A DNA stretch of 64,000 bases from Babylonia areolata. Taxonomy: Eukaryota > Mollusca > Gastropoda > Neogastropoda > Buccinidae. Positions within the stretch are counted from its first letter, which is position 1; every line of letters starts with the position of its first letter. Below, piece by piece: positions 34,601 through 46,159 of this stretch. The translations under genes were made by a program, and so were the position numbers. The stretch spans positions 40,040,329-40,104,328 of the forward strand of contig NC_134878.1 of the NCBI RefSeq assembly GCF_041734735.1, read 5' to 3'. Under the pieces are notes generated by a model that had not been told where the DNA came from, searched no databases, and worked only from the letters and a program-made list of their open reading frames with translations.

Positions 34601-37600
34601 CATTATGTACATGTCAGTATAACCTCCACTCATCATGTACAAGTCAGTACAACCTCCTACCATCAGGTACATGTCAGTACAACCTTTACTCATCACGTAC
34701 ATGTCAGTGTAACCTCTACTTATGTACAAGTCAGTACAACCTGACACAGAGAAATCTGTTGTGACAAAAAGAAATACATACCTCCACTCATTACTTCCAT
34801 GTCAGTAAACCTTTACCCATCATGTACAAATCAGTATAACCTTCCCTCATGTACAAGTCAGTACAAGTAACTTTAGCCTCAACTAATCATTTGCAAGTCA
34901 ATACAACCTTCATCCATCATGTGTAAGTCAGAACAGCCTTTGTCATCCACTGATCATGTGATACAATCTTTAATCATGTGCAAGTCAATACAGCCACCAC
35001 TCATGTATAAGTAGATAAAACCTTCTGTCATCATGTAATACAAGTCAGTACAACCTCAACTAATTATGTGCAAGTCAATACAACCTTCATCATGTACAAG
35101 TGGATACAACCTTAAACATCAAGTACGAGTTGGTAAAACCTTCACTTATCATGCACAAGTCAATACAACCTTCAATAATTATACACAAGTCAGTACAACC
35201 TTCACTCATCATGTACAAGTCAGTATAACCTCCTCTAATCCTGTGCAAGTCAATACAATTTTCACTCATGTACGAGTCAATACAACCTCCGCTAACCATG
35301 TGCAAGTCATTACAACCTTCACTCATGTTCAATACAGCATTCACCAAGTACAACCTTTACTCATCATGTACTAATCAGTGAAACCTTCACTTGTGTACAA
35401 GTCAGTGCAAGTTTTACTCATCACACTTACTTTACCTTCGCTGGCTATCGTGGGTCGTACACGACCCAGAAGGGTACAAAAACGCAAATATCTCAGCCAA
35501 TTCTTAATATTTTTCTACGGAATTTCAGAAATGCTTCCTACACCTAAAAGGCCAGCTTTTGCCAAAACAAGAAAAAAATTCATTAATTAGTTAATGAGTA
35601 ATTATAGGTGGCGTTTTAACTACACACGGATGCTTGTGTGGGTCGTGTATGACCCATGCTTTTTAAAGAGGAAAAAACGTGGTCACCCCTTGAAAGCTCG
35701 TGTGGGTCATGCACGACCCATATCTTTTTAATAGTGATTTCAGAAGTTTAAATTTGCAATTAGTGAAGGAAAATAAAGAAGTTTTACTTTCAATAGCCTC
35801 ACTACCCCACTACTCTCCCACTACCCCCCCAAACCCCCCTCCCTTTCGCCTGTCTTCAGCTATAACCCCCTTCCATCCCTTTCTCTAACAGCATGTACCT
35901 GTGTGACTGAATATCTTTGATTGTGCATGTATAGGATGCTATGAGTCTTCTCTCTCTCTTTCTCTCTCTGTGTCTCGCTGTCTGTATGTCTCTCTCTGTG
36001 TCTCAGTCTCTCTCTCTCTATCTTTGTGTGCATAAGTAGGGTTTGTATGTGTGAGCATGTGGTGTTATGCGTTTGTGTGTGTGATCAGTTGTGTGTGCGT
36101 GTGTGTGTATGTGCATGTGTGTGAATGCGTGTGCATGTGTTTCTTCTGAGTGTATGTGTTTGTGTGAGTCTGTGTGTGTGTGTACGAGCGCATGTGTGTG
36201 TAATCAGTCGTTACGATATGTTTTCCTTTTCTATATTTTGTTATAAGCTTTGGAGGAATATACAGGTTTTTGTCTCTTTACAAAGTATGGGTCATGCACG
36301 ACCCACACAAGCTTTGGAGGAATATACAGGTTTTTGTCTCTTTAAAGGTATGGGTCATGGACGACCCACATGAGCTTCCGTGTGTAGTCAAAAGCAACAG
36401 TGGTATGGGTCATGGACGACCCACATGAGCTTCCACGTGTAGTCAAAAGCGACAGCCAGCGAAGGTAAAGTACCATTATTTTTAGGTCAGGTTTGACACA
36501 AGTACATGCTCCATTCACACACATGTTCACCTGTCCATCCACAATCTGCAGCACCAGGTAATCCATCCTGCCATGTACAGCCAGCAGAACACCACTGTGT
36601 GTCCGAGGTCGGATCTCCACACTGAGCTCCAGGTCCTGACCCACCTTGAACCGGTCCACTGAAACATAGGCCACAACAGGGTAAGGGTCGTGTTCCACTG
36701 AAGCATAGGCCACAACAGGGTAAGGGTCGTGGTCTACTGAAACATAGGCCACAACAGGGTAAGGGTCGTGGTCTACTGAAACATAGGCCACAACAGGGTA
36801 AGGGTCGTGGTCTACTGAAACATAGGCCACAACAGGGTTAAGGGTCGTGGTCTACTGAAACACAGGCCACAACAGGGTAAGGGTCGTGGTTCACTGAAAC
36901 AAAGGCCATAGGAGAATGGTGTTCATGTTGAAGTCGACTGGATGCTTTTGCATGTGCTCTCTGACCCAAGGTTCAGACTAAGGTTTTCCCTCTCTTCTTA
37001 TATCATTTGTTGCAGGTGTACTGCTGTGTTTTGTGTTGGTGTTTCTTTTTGCTTTTTTTCCCCTCTTGTTTCATTTTTCCCCTCCTGTTTCTGCAGCAGA
37101 ATGTACTCAAAAAAGGAGGTGAGTATATTTTACCTGTTTTCGTGATAAACAATGAAATGCCTGGTTTTGATAACAAATATTTCTCTACATCAGAACTTTG
37201 TGCTGCTGCAGAAAAGGTTACAGACTACAGTTCTACAGTGGGAGCCCAATGCATAGGGGGAGCCTGGCGGATTCATTCTCAACAAAAAGACACAAGACAA
37301 GCCTTTAATTCAGGGTTTTGCTCTTAGAGGTGGGTGCCATTTGTGGTAAGACCTTTCAACTCAAACGATCCTAACAGCAAAGAGGAGCAGCCACCTTCAA
37401 TGAGGCTGATCATCAAGCAACATTCCCCTGCTCTCTAACACAGAACTACTGCAGTCAGTCAAGCAGCTGGGTGGTTACCATTTACTCCTAACTGATTGCT
37501 GAGAGGGACAGGGACGAGAATGGCAAACTGACACATTAGAAGACAGGCAGATAGTTCCTGTGCATACAAGTTCCCGAAGTACCCCTGCCCAGAAATATGA

Positions 37601-40600
37601 ACACTGGCCCTTTTAAGGCCAGTTTGTACCACAGGAAGCAGAAGAGCCTTCAGCAACAACAGGTATCGGAGTGTCAATGGTACCTGTTGAAAGGACACAC
37701 AGCATCAGGCTGCCCACATTTAGTAAAATGCAGACAGTGTCTGAGTGATGGGCACTAAGTCAGGGGCCCAGTGTGCATCACTGCAGGAGAACTAAACAAC
37801 AGACCTGAACAGACAGACAACAATAACAAAGCAGAAAACACAACATTGTATGAACAGACTGTGTAAACAACAAAACTGACCCTTGACAGACAACTGACTT
37901 GAACAAACAAAACAAAAACAGTACTGATGATGGATACACATCTTGATCCAGACAAAAAGCAAGACAAACAACTCTAAAGGCATACATGTGGGGTGGATCA
38001 GGATCCGTAAAGTGTCCATGCTCAAAGGGTTCCATGTCAACCCCTGCAGACAAACTGGCAAGAACTACACAGGACAACAGTGCCAGAGAGTCTGACAATG
38101 ACTGTCTGTACTGTAAACCAGCAAGTAACCCTAAATGCCCCCTGCCCCCTCTTTCTCCCTTTTGTTATCTGGAAATGGACACAGCTATGACTATAAACTA
38201 GGAGCATGGATTAAGATTTGTGTAAAGTGATGAATTATTTATGGAAAATGAACCATATTTTGCCTAACTGAAAACTATTAACCCTCAAAGTGCAGGATAT
38301 AATAAAACATGCAAACAGAAATCATGTTTAACCAGTTCAGTGCCAGAGAATTTTGTAAAAAACAAAACAAAAACAAAAGTGCTCTCCCCTTGCCTGGGAA
38401 TTTTGAGGATTCGGGGGTAACAAATCACAAAAAATCTAAAATTCTAGCACAAAAACTATGGGTGATACAGAAAGAAAGTAAATGTTTTTGTGAAGGAAAA
38501 TGAGTGTAGATTTTGCTTCTGAGCTTTTTTTTTCCCCAATTAGGTTGGTTGTAGGTAACTGTTCAGGCATGTAAAATCAAGATAATAATTTTTGTGCAAC
38601 AAAAAAGTCTATTTCCACCTTTATATAATGACATCCATAAAGAAAAGAAACATAATACAGCTAGAAATAGCAAGCCTATTGTCAGATTATACCTGTAGAA
38701 GAAATTAAAACAGGCTATAAGCTTATGAAAACAAATCACAGCCCTTGCAGACATGTAAGTAAATCACTGTCCTATCAATGACAAAAGTGAGTAAAGTCAA
38801 CGTAAAAGGTCAATCACAGTCTCAGAAACTGAACTGGCAAGCTTTTTGACAGCAAAGAGCATTTGCAAGTGAGAGGGTGAAGTTCTTTGATGACATTCAC
38901 TCCTTTCAAGTTGCACGTGGGCCAATTAAAGTGTCTGCTGTGCATCCGGCTTGCCACCTCTTCAAACAAGTCATCCCTCTGATTCAGCGAAAACAAAGGC
39001 GTTAAAAACAAAAAGCATGTGCTTCACGGCCAGTGCAGGTTCAGCACTGCGTTTCGTGAAAATCATGGGGCATTGGCGGTTGCCGATTGCCTTCTGTCTG
39101 CTTTGAAATGTGAGTACACTCTTCCCAAAAGCCACACCCCCTTGATGACCTCTGGCTGGCATTCAACCTATCATCTTACATCACTCCTCTCCCTCTCATT
39201 CTCCTCTTCCAACACTGTCTGTACGTATTCTGTCAGTCATAGCCAGTTGTTCAAAAACGCTGTCTGATTGGACGGACTGACTGAATTACCATAAAATGGG
39301 CTGTTAGTTTCATAACTGTCTTCAAACCAATCATCAGACAAGAGAGATCCTTCTCCATCGCGAAAGCTGTCCATAATCACAAGCAGAGCTTTCAGAATTG
39401 TGTAAATCTGCTGACTGACTATTTGCTTTAATGGACAGTTTTCAATGCATTTGTTTGCACATGGTCCCAAGGTTGTCATAGCCGAGGGGTGGCAATGGGG
39501 ACAAGCTCCCATTGTCTATAAAATGCCCCTCACGGCGCGCGTCTCCAACAGCCTCTGACAACTAAGTCCAGCTCCTAGCCTGCTCGTGTGGCTTAGATAT
39601 AAGCCTGGCGGAACTGCTACTACTGATAGGAGAAGGGGCGAAGGTGGGTTACCTTGCGCCTGAAAACCAGTGCTTTGGGTAGATGGGGCTCATCAGTCTG
39701 GGAAGACAGCTCATCTAAGAGAAGGAAAACTCTGATTTCAAACCTCCGCTGCCTTGCAGCCATACCCACTCATAGGAAAGGCTTCGGGAGTCAACCCTGA
39801 GGAAAAATCCGGGCAGATGGAGTCCGTTAGCCTCAGCAGGTAGTTCTTCCAAGAGAAGGAAAACTCCCAAGAGAAAACCTGGCCAACTGTAAACTGTTAC
39901 CAGAACAGGAGATCACCGAAGACGGCGCCACAGTGGCCTCTCTAAGGGGCGTGATCTAGTCAAAACCGGCTGTGCACGCACTCTACGACACATGGCTAAG
40001 CAGATAACGTTGGACCGATGTGGTGTCGTCTTCCTGGACCATGGCCGGGGGGAGACGGTGCCGGGCCCTCAGCCTCAAAGGGGCCCATCCACTACTACCG
40101 ACCATGGACGCGATGCTTCCCAGACTCTTTGGGGAGAACAGAATGGAGCACATGGGCAAGCAGCACTTCGTATCGTCCACTTTAATGCGGAAGGAGTACA
40201 GTGCAAGAAGGTTGAGCTCCAATGGTTTCTGCGTGAAAATGCGATCGATGTATGTTGCATCCAAGAGACCCACCTCAAAAACACTCACCGCTTTTTCATA
40301 AGAGGTTACGAGTTGTTTAGACAAGACCGAGAGAACAGACCAAAGGGAGGCCTCATCACCCTGGTAAGAAACAACATCCCAGCGGCAGAGACCCAGAGTT
40401 CTGGTCAAGCTGATCTCGACACAGAATTTCTGGGAGTCAAGTTGGTGTTGCCAGGCACATCAGTGACAGTCCTTAATGTCTATTCACCTACAAACCAAAT
40501 ACAGCTTGACTCTATCCCCGTTGACTCCCACAGCTGGATCATCACAGGAGACTTTAACAGCCACTCACCCAGCTGGGGCTACCAAGATCTTAACAAGAAG

Positions 40601-43600
40601 GGAGAAGATGTGGAAAACTGGGCAATCAGTAACCAGCTGATCCTCATCAACAGTCCAAAAGACCCACCTACGTGCTACTCATGAGCATGGAGGGCCACAA
40701 GCACTCCTGACCTGGCCTTCGCGACAGACGACATCCATAGCATTCCCCAAAGGGAGGTGTCGCCCCAGCTTGGAGGCAGCGACCACAGGCCAGTGATCAT
40801 TACAGTAAAGAGACATTTTGAAACCCATCCCACCAGGCTCCCAGCAAGCTGGAATTACAAGAAGGCAAACTGGGACCTTTTCAAGCACGAGGCAGACAAG
40901 AGGACTTCTGCGCTGACACTGTCGCACCAAGACATCAACGAAAATGTCAAGAATTTTAATAAGGCAGTATTAGACGCGGCGCAGGCAGCTATTCCACTAG
41001 GCAAACGCAGGAACTACCGTCCCTACTGGACACCTGAGCTCGACACCCTGCACAAGACCCTCAGTGAAGCCAGGGACACGATGGAGAGCTCCCCCACTGA
41101 CGAAAATGTAGAGACACACAACAGAGCGAAAGCTGCGTTCACAAAGGAAAAGCTGCAGACAATACGAAAGAGTTGGCAAGACAAGACATCCTCCCTGAAC
41201 ATGGAGACAGACATGCAGGGGCTTTGGAAGCTGACAAAGAAACTGAATGATGACAACCCCAGCAGAGGCAAGACCGTCATCGAGCAGGACAACCAGCTGA
41301 AAACAGAAAAGGCCGCAGCCAACACCTTTGCAGAACTATACCGAGAGGAGAGTACGATCCACATGTCCAGACAGCGCATCAAGCAGGTACGAGAGGAAAC
41401 CACAAAACTTATGACATCAGACCCACATGGCATAGATGACAGCTGTACGAGCGAGCCACTAACCATGCAGGAGCTGAAACAAGGCATTCGCAAGCTGAAG
41501 TCCAAGAAAGCTCCGGGGCCTGATGGTGTCACTGGCGACATGCTGAAGCACCTGGGACCAGCATCCAGAACAGTGCTGCTTCAGATTTTCAACTACAGCT
41601 GGACAGCAGGAGTTGTGCCTTCCATCTGGAAAGAGGCAGATCATCCCGATCCCAAAGAAGGGAAAGAACAAGAAGGACCCCCACAGCTACAGACCAATCA
41701 GCCTTCTGAGCTGTGTCGGCAAGCTGCTGGAAAGGATTGTCAACCGCCGCCTCACCTTCCTCCTGGAAACACTGAACATCCTTTCACCTACCCAGACCAG
41801 CTACAGAAAATTCTGAAACACAGAAGATCAACTAGCCCTCCTTGTCCAGGACATCGAAAACTCTTTTCAGGAGAAGAAGAAGACACTGGCCGTGTTTCTT
41901 GACCTGTCGAGAGCGTTTGACAAAGTGTGGAAGGAGGGCCTCATCCTGAAACTTCTCCAAGCCGGCGTACGTAGCAAGATGTACATGTGGATCCAACACT
42001 ACCTCTTCGGCAAGACCGCAAGGGTCAAACTAGACAGCTTCCACAGCAGAAAGGTCAAGCTACGTGAGGGTGTCCCCCAGGGAGGAGTGCTTTCCCCAAC
42101 ATTGTTTCTGTTGTATATCAACGACGTCAGAGACAACATCACGAAGCACGTCTCCAACAGTCTGCACGCAGACAACCTGGCAGTATGGACATCCGCTGAA
42201 CACACCAGCATGGCCTCCTACCGGCTTCAGGAAGTCGTCAGCAATATCGCTACATGGACAGAAGACTGGGGTCTTGAGCTCAACACCACAAAAACCAACG
42301 CAACACTCTTCTCTCTCTCCACCGCCAATGAGCAAGTCAAGCTGAAGCTCCAGGGACAGGTCTTGCCCCAGACGAATATACCAACATTCCTTGGTGTCAA
42401 GTTGGACACCCGCCTGACCTGGAGGCCCCAGATTGAGGAGATGGAGAGGAGAGGCATCAGCAAGCTAGCCCTGCTGAAGAAGCTGGCTGGGACGACTTGG
42501 GGAGCAGACAGCAGGCTTCTCGCCAGGGTCTACATGGGAGCGGTCAGACCCACCATGGAGTACGCCTCAACCTCGTGGGGCACAGCCTCCAAGACCAACA
42601 AGAGCCGGCTCAACAAAGTCCAAAATATGGGACTACGCCTCATACTTGGAGCCATGAGGTCCACGCCGATCCATGATATGGAGAAAGCTGCTAATGTTGA
42701 GCCCCTGGAGAGAAGATGCGACCTGAAAGTCCTGATGCAGGGAGAGAAGCTCAGAAGACTGCCCTCACATCACCTACACCACAGACTGGAGCAGCCCACC
42801 AAGAACTGTCTCAAACGTCAGAGCCTCAACCACCAGTATAAAGCACTCAGAGCACAGCACAGCGATGTTCTGGCGGCAAAAGGGGAGTCATGCACTGACC
42901 CTGCCTTGCCTGACTGGAGGCTTGACCAAGAGATAGAGGCCACCATCAGCCTCAGAGTTCCTGGCATCACCACCAAAGACCAGCAACCAGCTACTCTCAA
43001 GATCCGGACTCTGGCCATGATAGAGGAGTCCTACCCAGCCAGCTCCTGGACCCATGTATACACAGACGGATCAGCGGAGGAAGCCACATACAACGGAGGC
43101 AGTGGTGTCTACGTCAGATTTCCCTATGGAGAGCACAGCAGCATCGCACTCCCTGGAGGAAAGCTCTGTTCCAATTTCAGAGCTGAAGTCCTGGCCATCA
43201 AAACAGCAGCAGAATTCCTCTCCTCCTGTGGAAAGCCCCTTGGCAGCATCTCCATCTTCACTGACTCCATGTCCACACTCCAGGCCCTTAACTCCCCTGA
43301 TCCTGGTCCACTGATCCAGTCCCTTAAGGCCTCCCTCACAACCCTTACCCAAACAGCCCCAACGACCCTCCAGTGGGTGCCTGCACATGTAGGCCTCCCA
43401 GGCAATAAGCGTGCAGACCACCTTGCTAAGGAAGGAAGCCAGCTCACACAGCCAACCATTCCTGCCATGTATGAGGAAGCAAAAACTCTCCTGCGCAGCA
43501 GATTCCGAAGAGGCTGGGTCACCCTGAACGGAGGCTACCAGGCACACCAAGATCCCATCAGGACACTGGAGAGAAGACACCAGACTACCATCTACTGCCT

Positions 43601-45589
43601 TCGCACAGGACACTGCAGCCTCCGAGCACACCTGAAGAGGATTGGAGTGGCAGCCACATCCCTATGTGATTGCGGCCAGGCTGACCAGACCCCATCCCAT
43701 ATTCTCCAAGACTGCCCCCTGTATGAGAATGCGGCAGCAGTCCTGGCCTGGGGGTGCTGACCTCAACACCAAGCTCTGGGGGATGGCAGCTGATCTTCAC
43801 CGGACGTCCGAGTTTGTGGCATCCCTCGGACTTCGACCCTGACTGCGTAGCTGTCGAACGCAAAGAAGAAGAAGAAGAGTTTGCACATGATGCAACCCCC
43901 TTTTCCATGCGTGTATCACGTGGTCAGTTAGCAAATTATTATCGAGTAGAAAGAGGTCTTCTACCTAAATAGTATTTTTATAATCCAGACACATCAAACT
44001 AAGTGTTCAGAGTCTGTTTATGTGAACTGAACCAAACTCCAATGAAGGAAAAATCGGAATATATGCAGGACGTCAGTGGACGTCTTATAGACACTATGGC
44101 AATACTTTTTGTTGGACGTCAGCTGACATCTTATAGACACTCTACTGGTCAAAACAAAGGGACTGTTTGCTTCTGCAACATGTAGTCTGATTTTGGGCAT
44201 TTGTATGCTGATTAGTAAGAATAGATAGGTAAACCTATACATTTTTGAAAAGTGGAGTGAATGAAGAATCAGATAAAAGTAAGAAAAAGGCTGTATCTTG
44301 TATGTAGTTGGAGATATTCCACAGGATATAATCAACATATTTTGCACACATATTTTCCAAAATGTCAACCACAATATTTTCACATCTGTCACAAAGTCAT
44401 GGCTTCCGTTAACGCACATATGTACGTCCCCAACTCTCTAAAATGAGAGAGGACACACTACAGTTTTGGCTAGGGAGTCCGTGGGACGCACTATAAAATC
44501 GGCGTCAATCGAAATGTGAACGAGCACGATCGAACAACAGCGCTCACTTCATCTAGTTTCACTAGTTTTCAGTCAGCATTTTATCTTCGTGAAATCAGCA
44601 ACTGCTGCAAAGTTCATTAGTTTTGTCTTATCTCCATTTACAGAAAACTGTTGCCCATTTCCGGTACACTCACAACGAGGCTTGTCGAGTACTCTGTGAT
44701 ACAGTTTGAAATCAGAATGCCTCTGCTATGATCCATCTCTCATCATTATTCTCATACATAATCATCAGCAAAACTTGCAAAGTTGTAAAAATCCACTGAC
44801 TAGGACCATTGTCATCACTTGATGGAAGTGTCTGGCGCCTTTTTCGCATGCGAGGCAAACCCTCTTTACATGCACTCTCCAAGTGGTCCAGTAAGCAAAT
44901 GATTGAGAAAAAAGGGGTCTTCCACCTGATGAATGTTCACTTAAATAGTTTGTTTACAATCCACACACATTTAGCTAACCATTCAGAGTGTGTTTATGTT
45001 CACTGATATAAACTCTGATGAAGGAAAAATCTAAATACATGCAGGATATTGATGGACGTCTAAAAGGCACTATTGCAACACTTTTTGCATGACAACAGCT
45101 AATGTCTTATATGCACTCAACTGGTTAAAAACAGAGTGAAAGAAGAAAAAAAATCAACCAGCCAAGCAAACAGACAAAAGGACACACATTCATCACCCTC
45201 ATTATTATGATTGTCATTGTTATTGTCCCCCTCTTTCTCTTTTTCTTCTCTCTCTCTCAGTTTTCTCTAAGATTTGTGTTGGTAAAAGACCATAAACCAA
45301 CCCTGATGACTATGGAAATGTTTTTGATAAAAATATGGAAGACTTTCCATGCTTTCTCTCACATTGTGAGAAAGCATGAGGGTGCACCCCATGATTTCTC
45401 AAAATTGAGAGAAAACGTGGGAGGAGAACAACCACACTTTCTCTTAATGCCACGACTTGTTTCACTTTGAGAGAAATCGTGGGATTGCAAGAAATCATGG
45501 GCTAACACCCTCCCCGGCTAATACCCTCCCCTACATATCTACACATATATTTTATACTCAGGCAATGACAAAGCTTTACTTGCACCTGG

Positions 45590-45633
<44 letters not shown>

Positions 45634-46116
45634 TATGTATACATGCATATATGTGCACAGATTTTGCCACTGTGTCACAAACACTTCCATCAACCTCTGA
45701 GGCCATAAATGTAACTAACATGTTTCTCAGTGTACTGTATTTGGGAAGGCCATGCTCTAGTGCTCTGGCCAGTGAACTTACCCAGCTGCAGGATACCCCC
45801 CATGGCAGGGAAGAAGGTGCCCAGCTCATAGACACTGGAGCAGGTCTGGATGCCCACCTGCTGGCTGGGCTGTTTCAGGTCCATGTTCCTCAGTGCCAAG
45901 TCCTTCATGCAGCCTGGGAAACTCACCCAACCATCCTGTCCACAACAGTCACTACTCTGAGTCATTTCCACTTTTCTTTGTCATGTTGGTCATATTAAAA
46001 ATAAACCCACAAAAGACAAACCATTTAAGAACAAGAGAAACAAGGCCTTCAAGACTGACTTGTGATATACACTTTATCCAATAAAGGAATCATGAGAAGG
46101 AAAAATAAACAATTAA

Positions 46117-46159
<43 letters not shown>

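Larger units (their letters stand above)
39464..43878 (+). mobile_element. LINE F: apparently full-length EN-RT-RNase H retrotransposon
   Basis: Framed by an 11-bp duplication GTTTGCACATG (39453-39463 and 43879-43889). About 530 bp of 5' UTR, then three long frames for endonuclease, RT and RNase H, and a 3' end GTCGAACGCAAAGAAGAAG with (GAA)n instead of poly-A. I see no separate gag-like ORF1. EN, RT, RNase H order places it in the I superfamily (Nimb-like is my best guess). Three visible breaks and an altered RT active site show it is not active, but it is the least decayed LINE here. Confidence 0.88.
38325..44154 (-). mobile_element. piggyBac-type element, family 2, copy 1, split by LINE F
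   Basis: One end is TTAACCAGTTCAGTGCC at about 38328. The other is near 44150, where CACTCTACTGGTCAA corresponds to CACTCAACTGGTTAA in copy 2 (inverted TTAACCAGTTGAGTG). The arms 39260-39463 and 43890-44150 align in order with 44690-45130. A - strand frame (39512-39237) contains ILKALLVIMDSFRDGEGSLL then SDDWFEDSYE, resembling an acidic piggyBac N-terminus. Its first codons (39464-39512) lie in LINE F, so the start is chance. Length before LINE F arrived: about 1.4 kb. Confidence 0.55.

Noticed and set aside
34079-34764. Overlapping frames with repeated STTSTHHVQV-like or QYNLHSSCTS-like peptides
   Set aside because: The 30-bp minisatellite is open in several frames at once by its length alone; it lies in an intron on the opposite strand.
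34214-35425. Regularly spaced repeats that could suggest a CRISPR array
   Set aside because: Units are contiguous and degenerate with no unique spacers, and the genome is animal.
38814-38840. ACTGAACTGGCAAG as a partner end for TTAACCAGTTCAGTGCC at 38.33 kb
   Set aside because: Not followed by TTAA, and the better partner is near 44150 with a sister copy at 45.1 kb.
39992-43760. Long frames that could be taken for host endonuclease or ribonuclease H genes
   Set aside because: EN, RT and RNase H in one unit with target duplications identify a LINE; the RNase H is part of it and does not indicate an LTR element.
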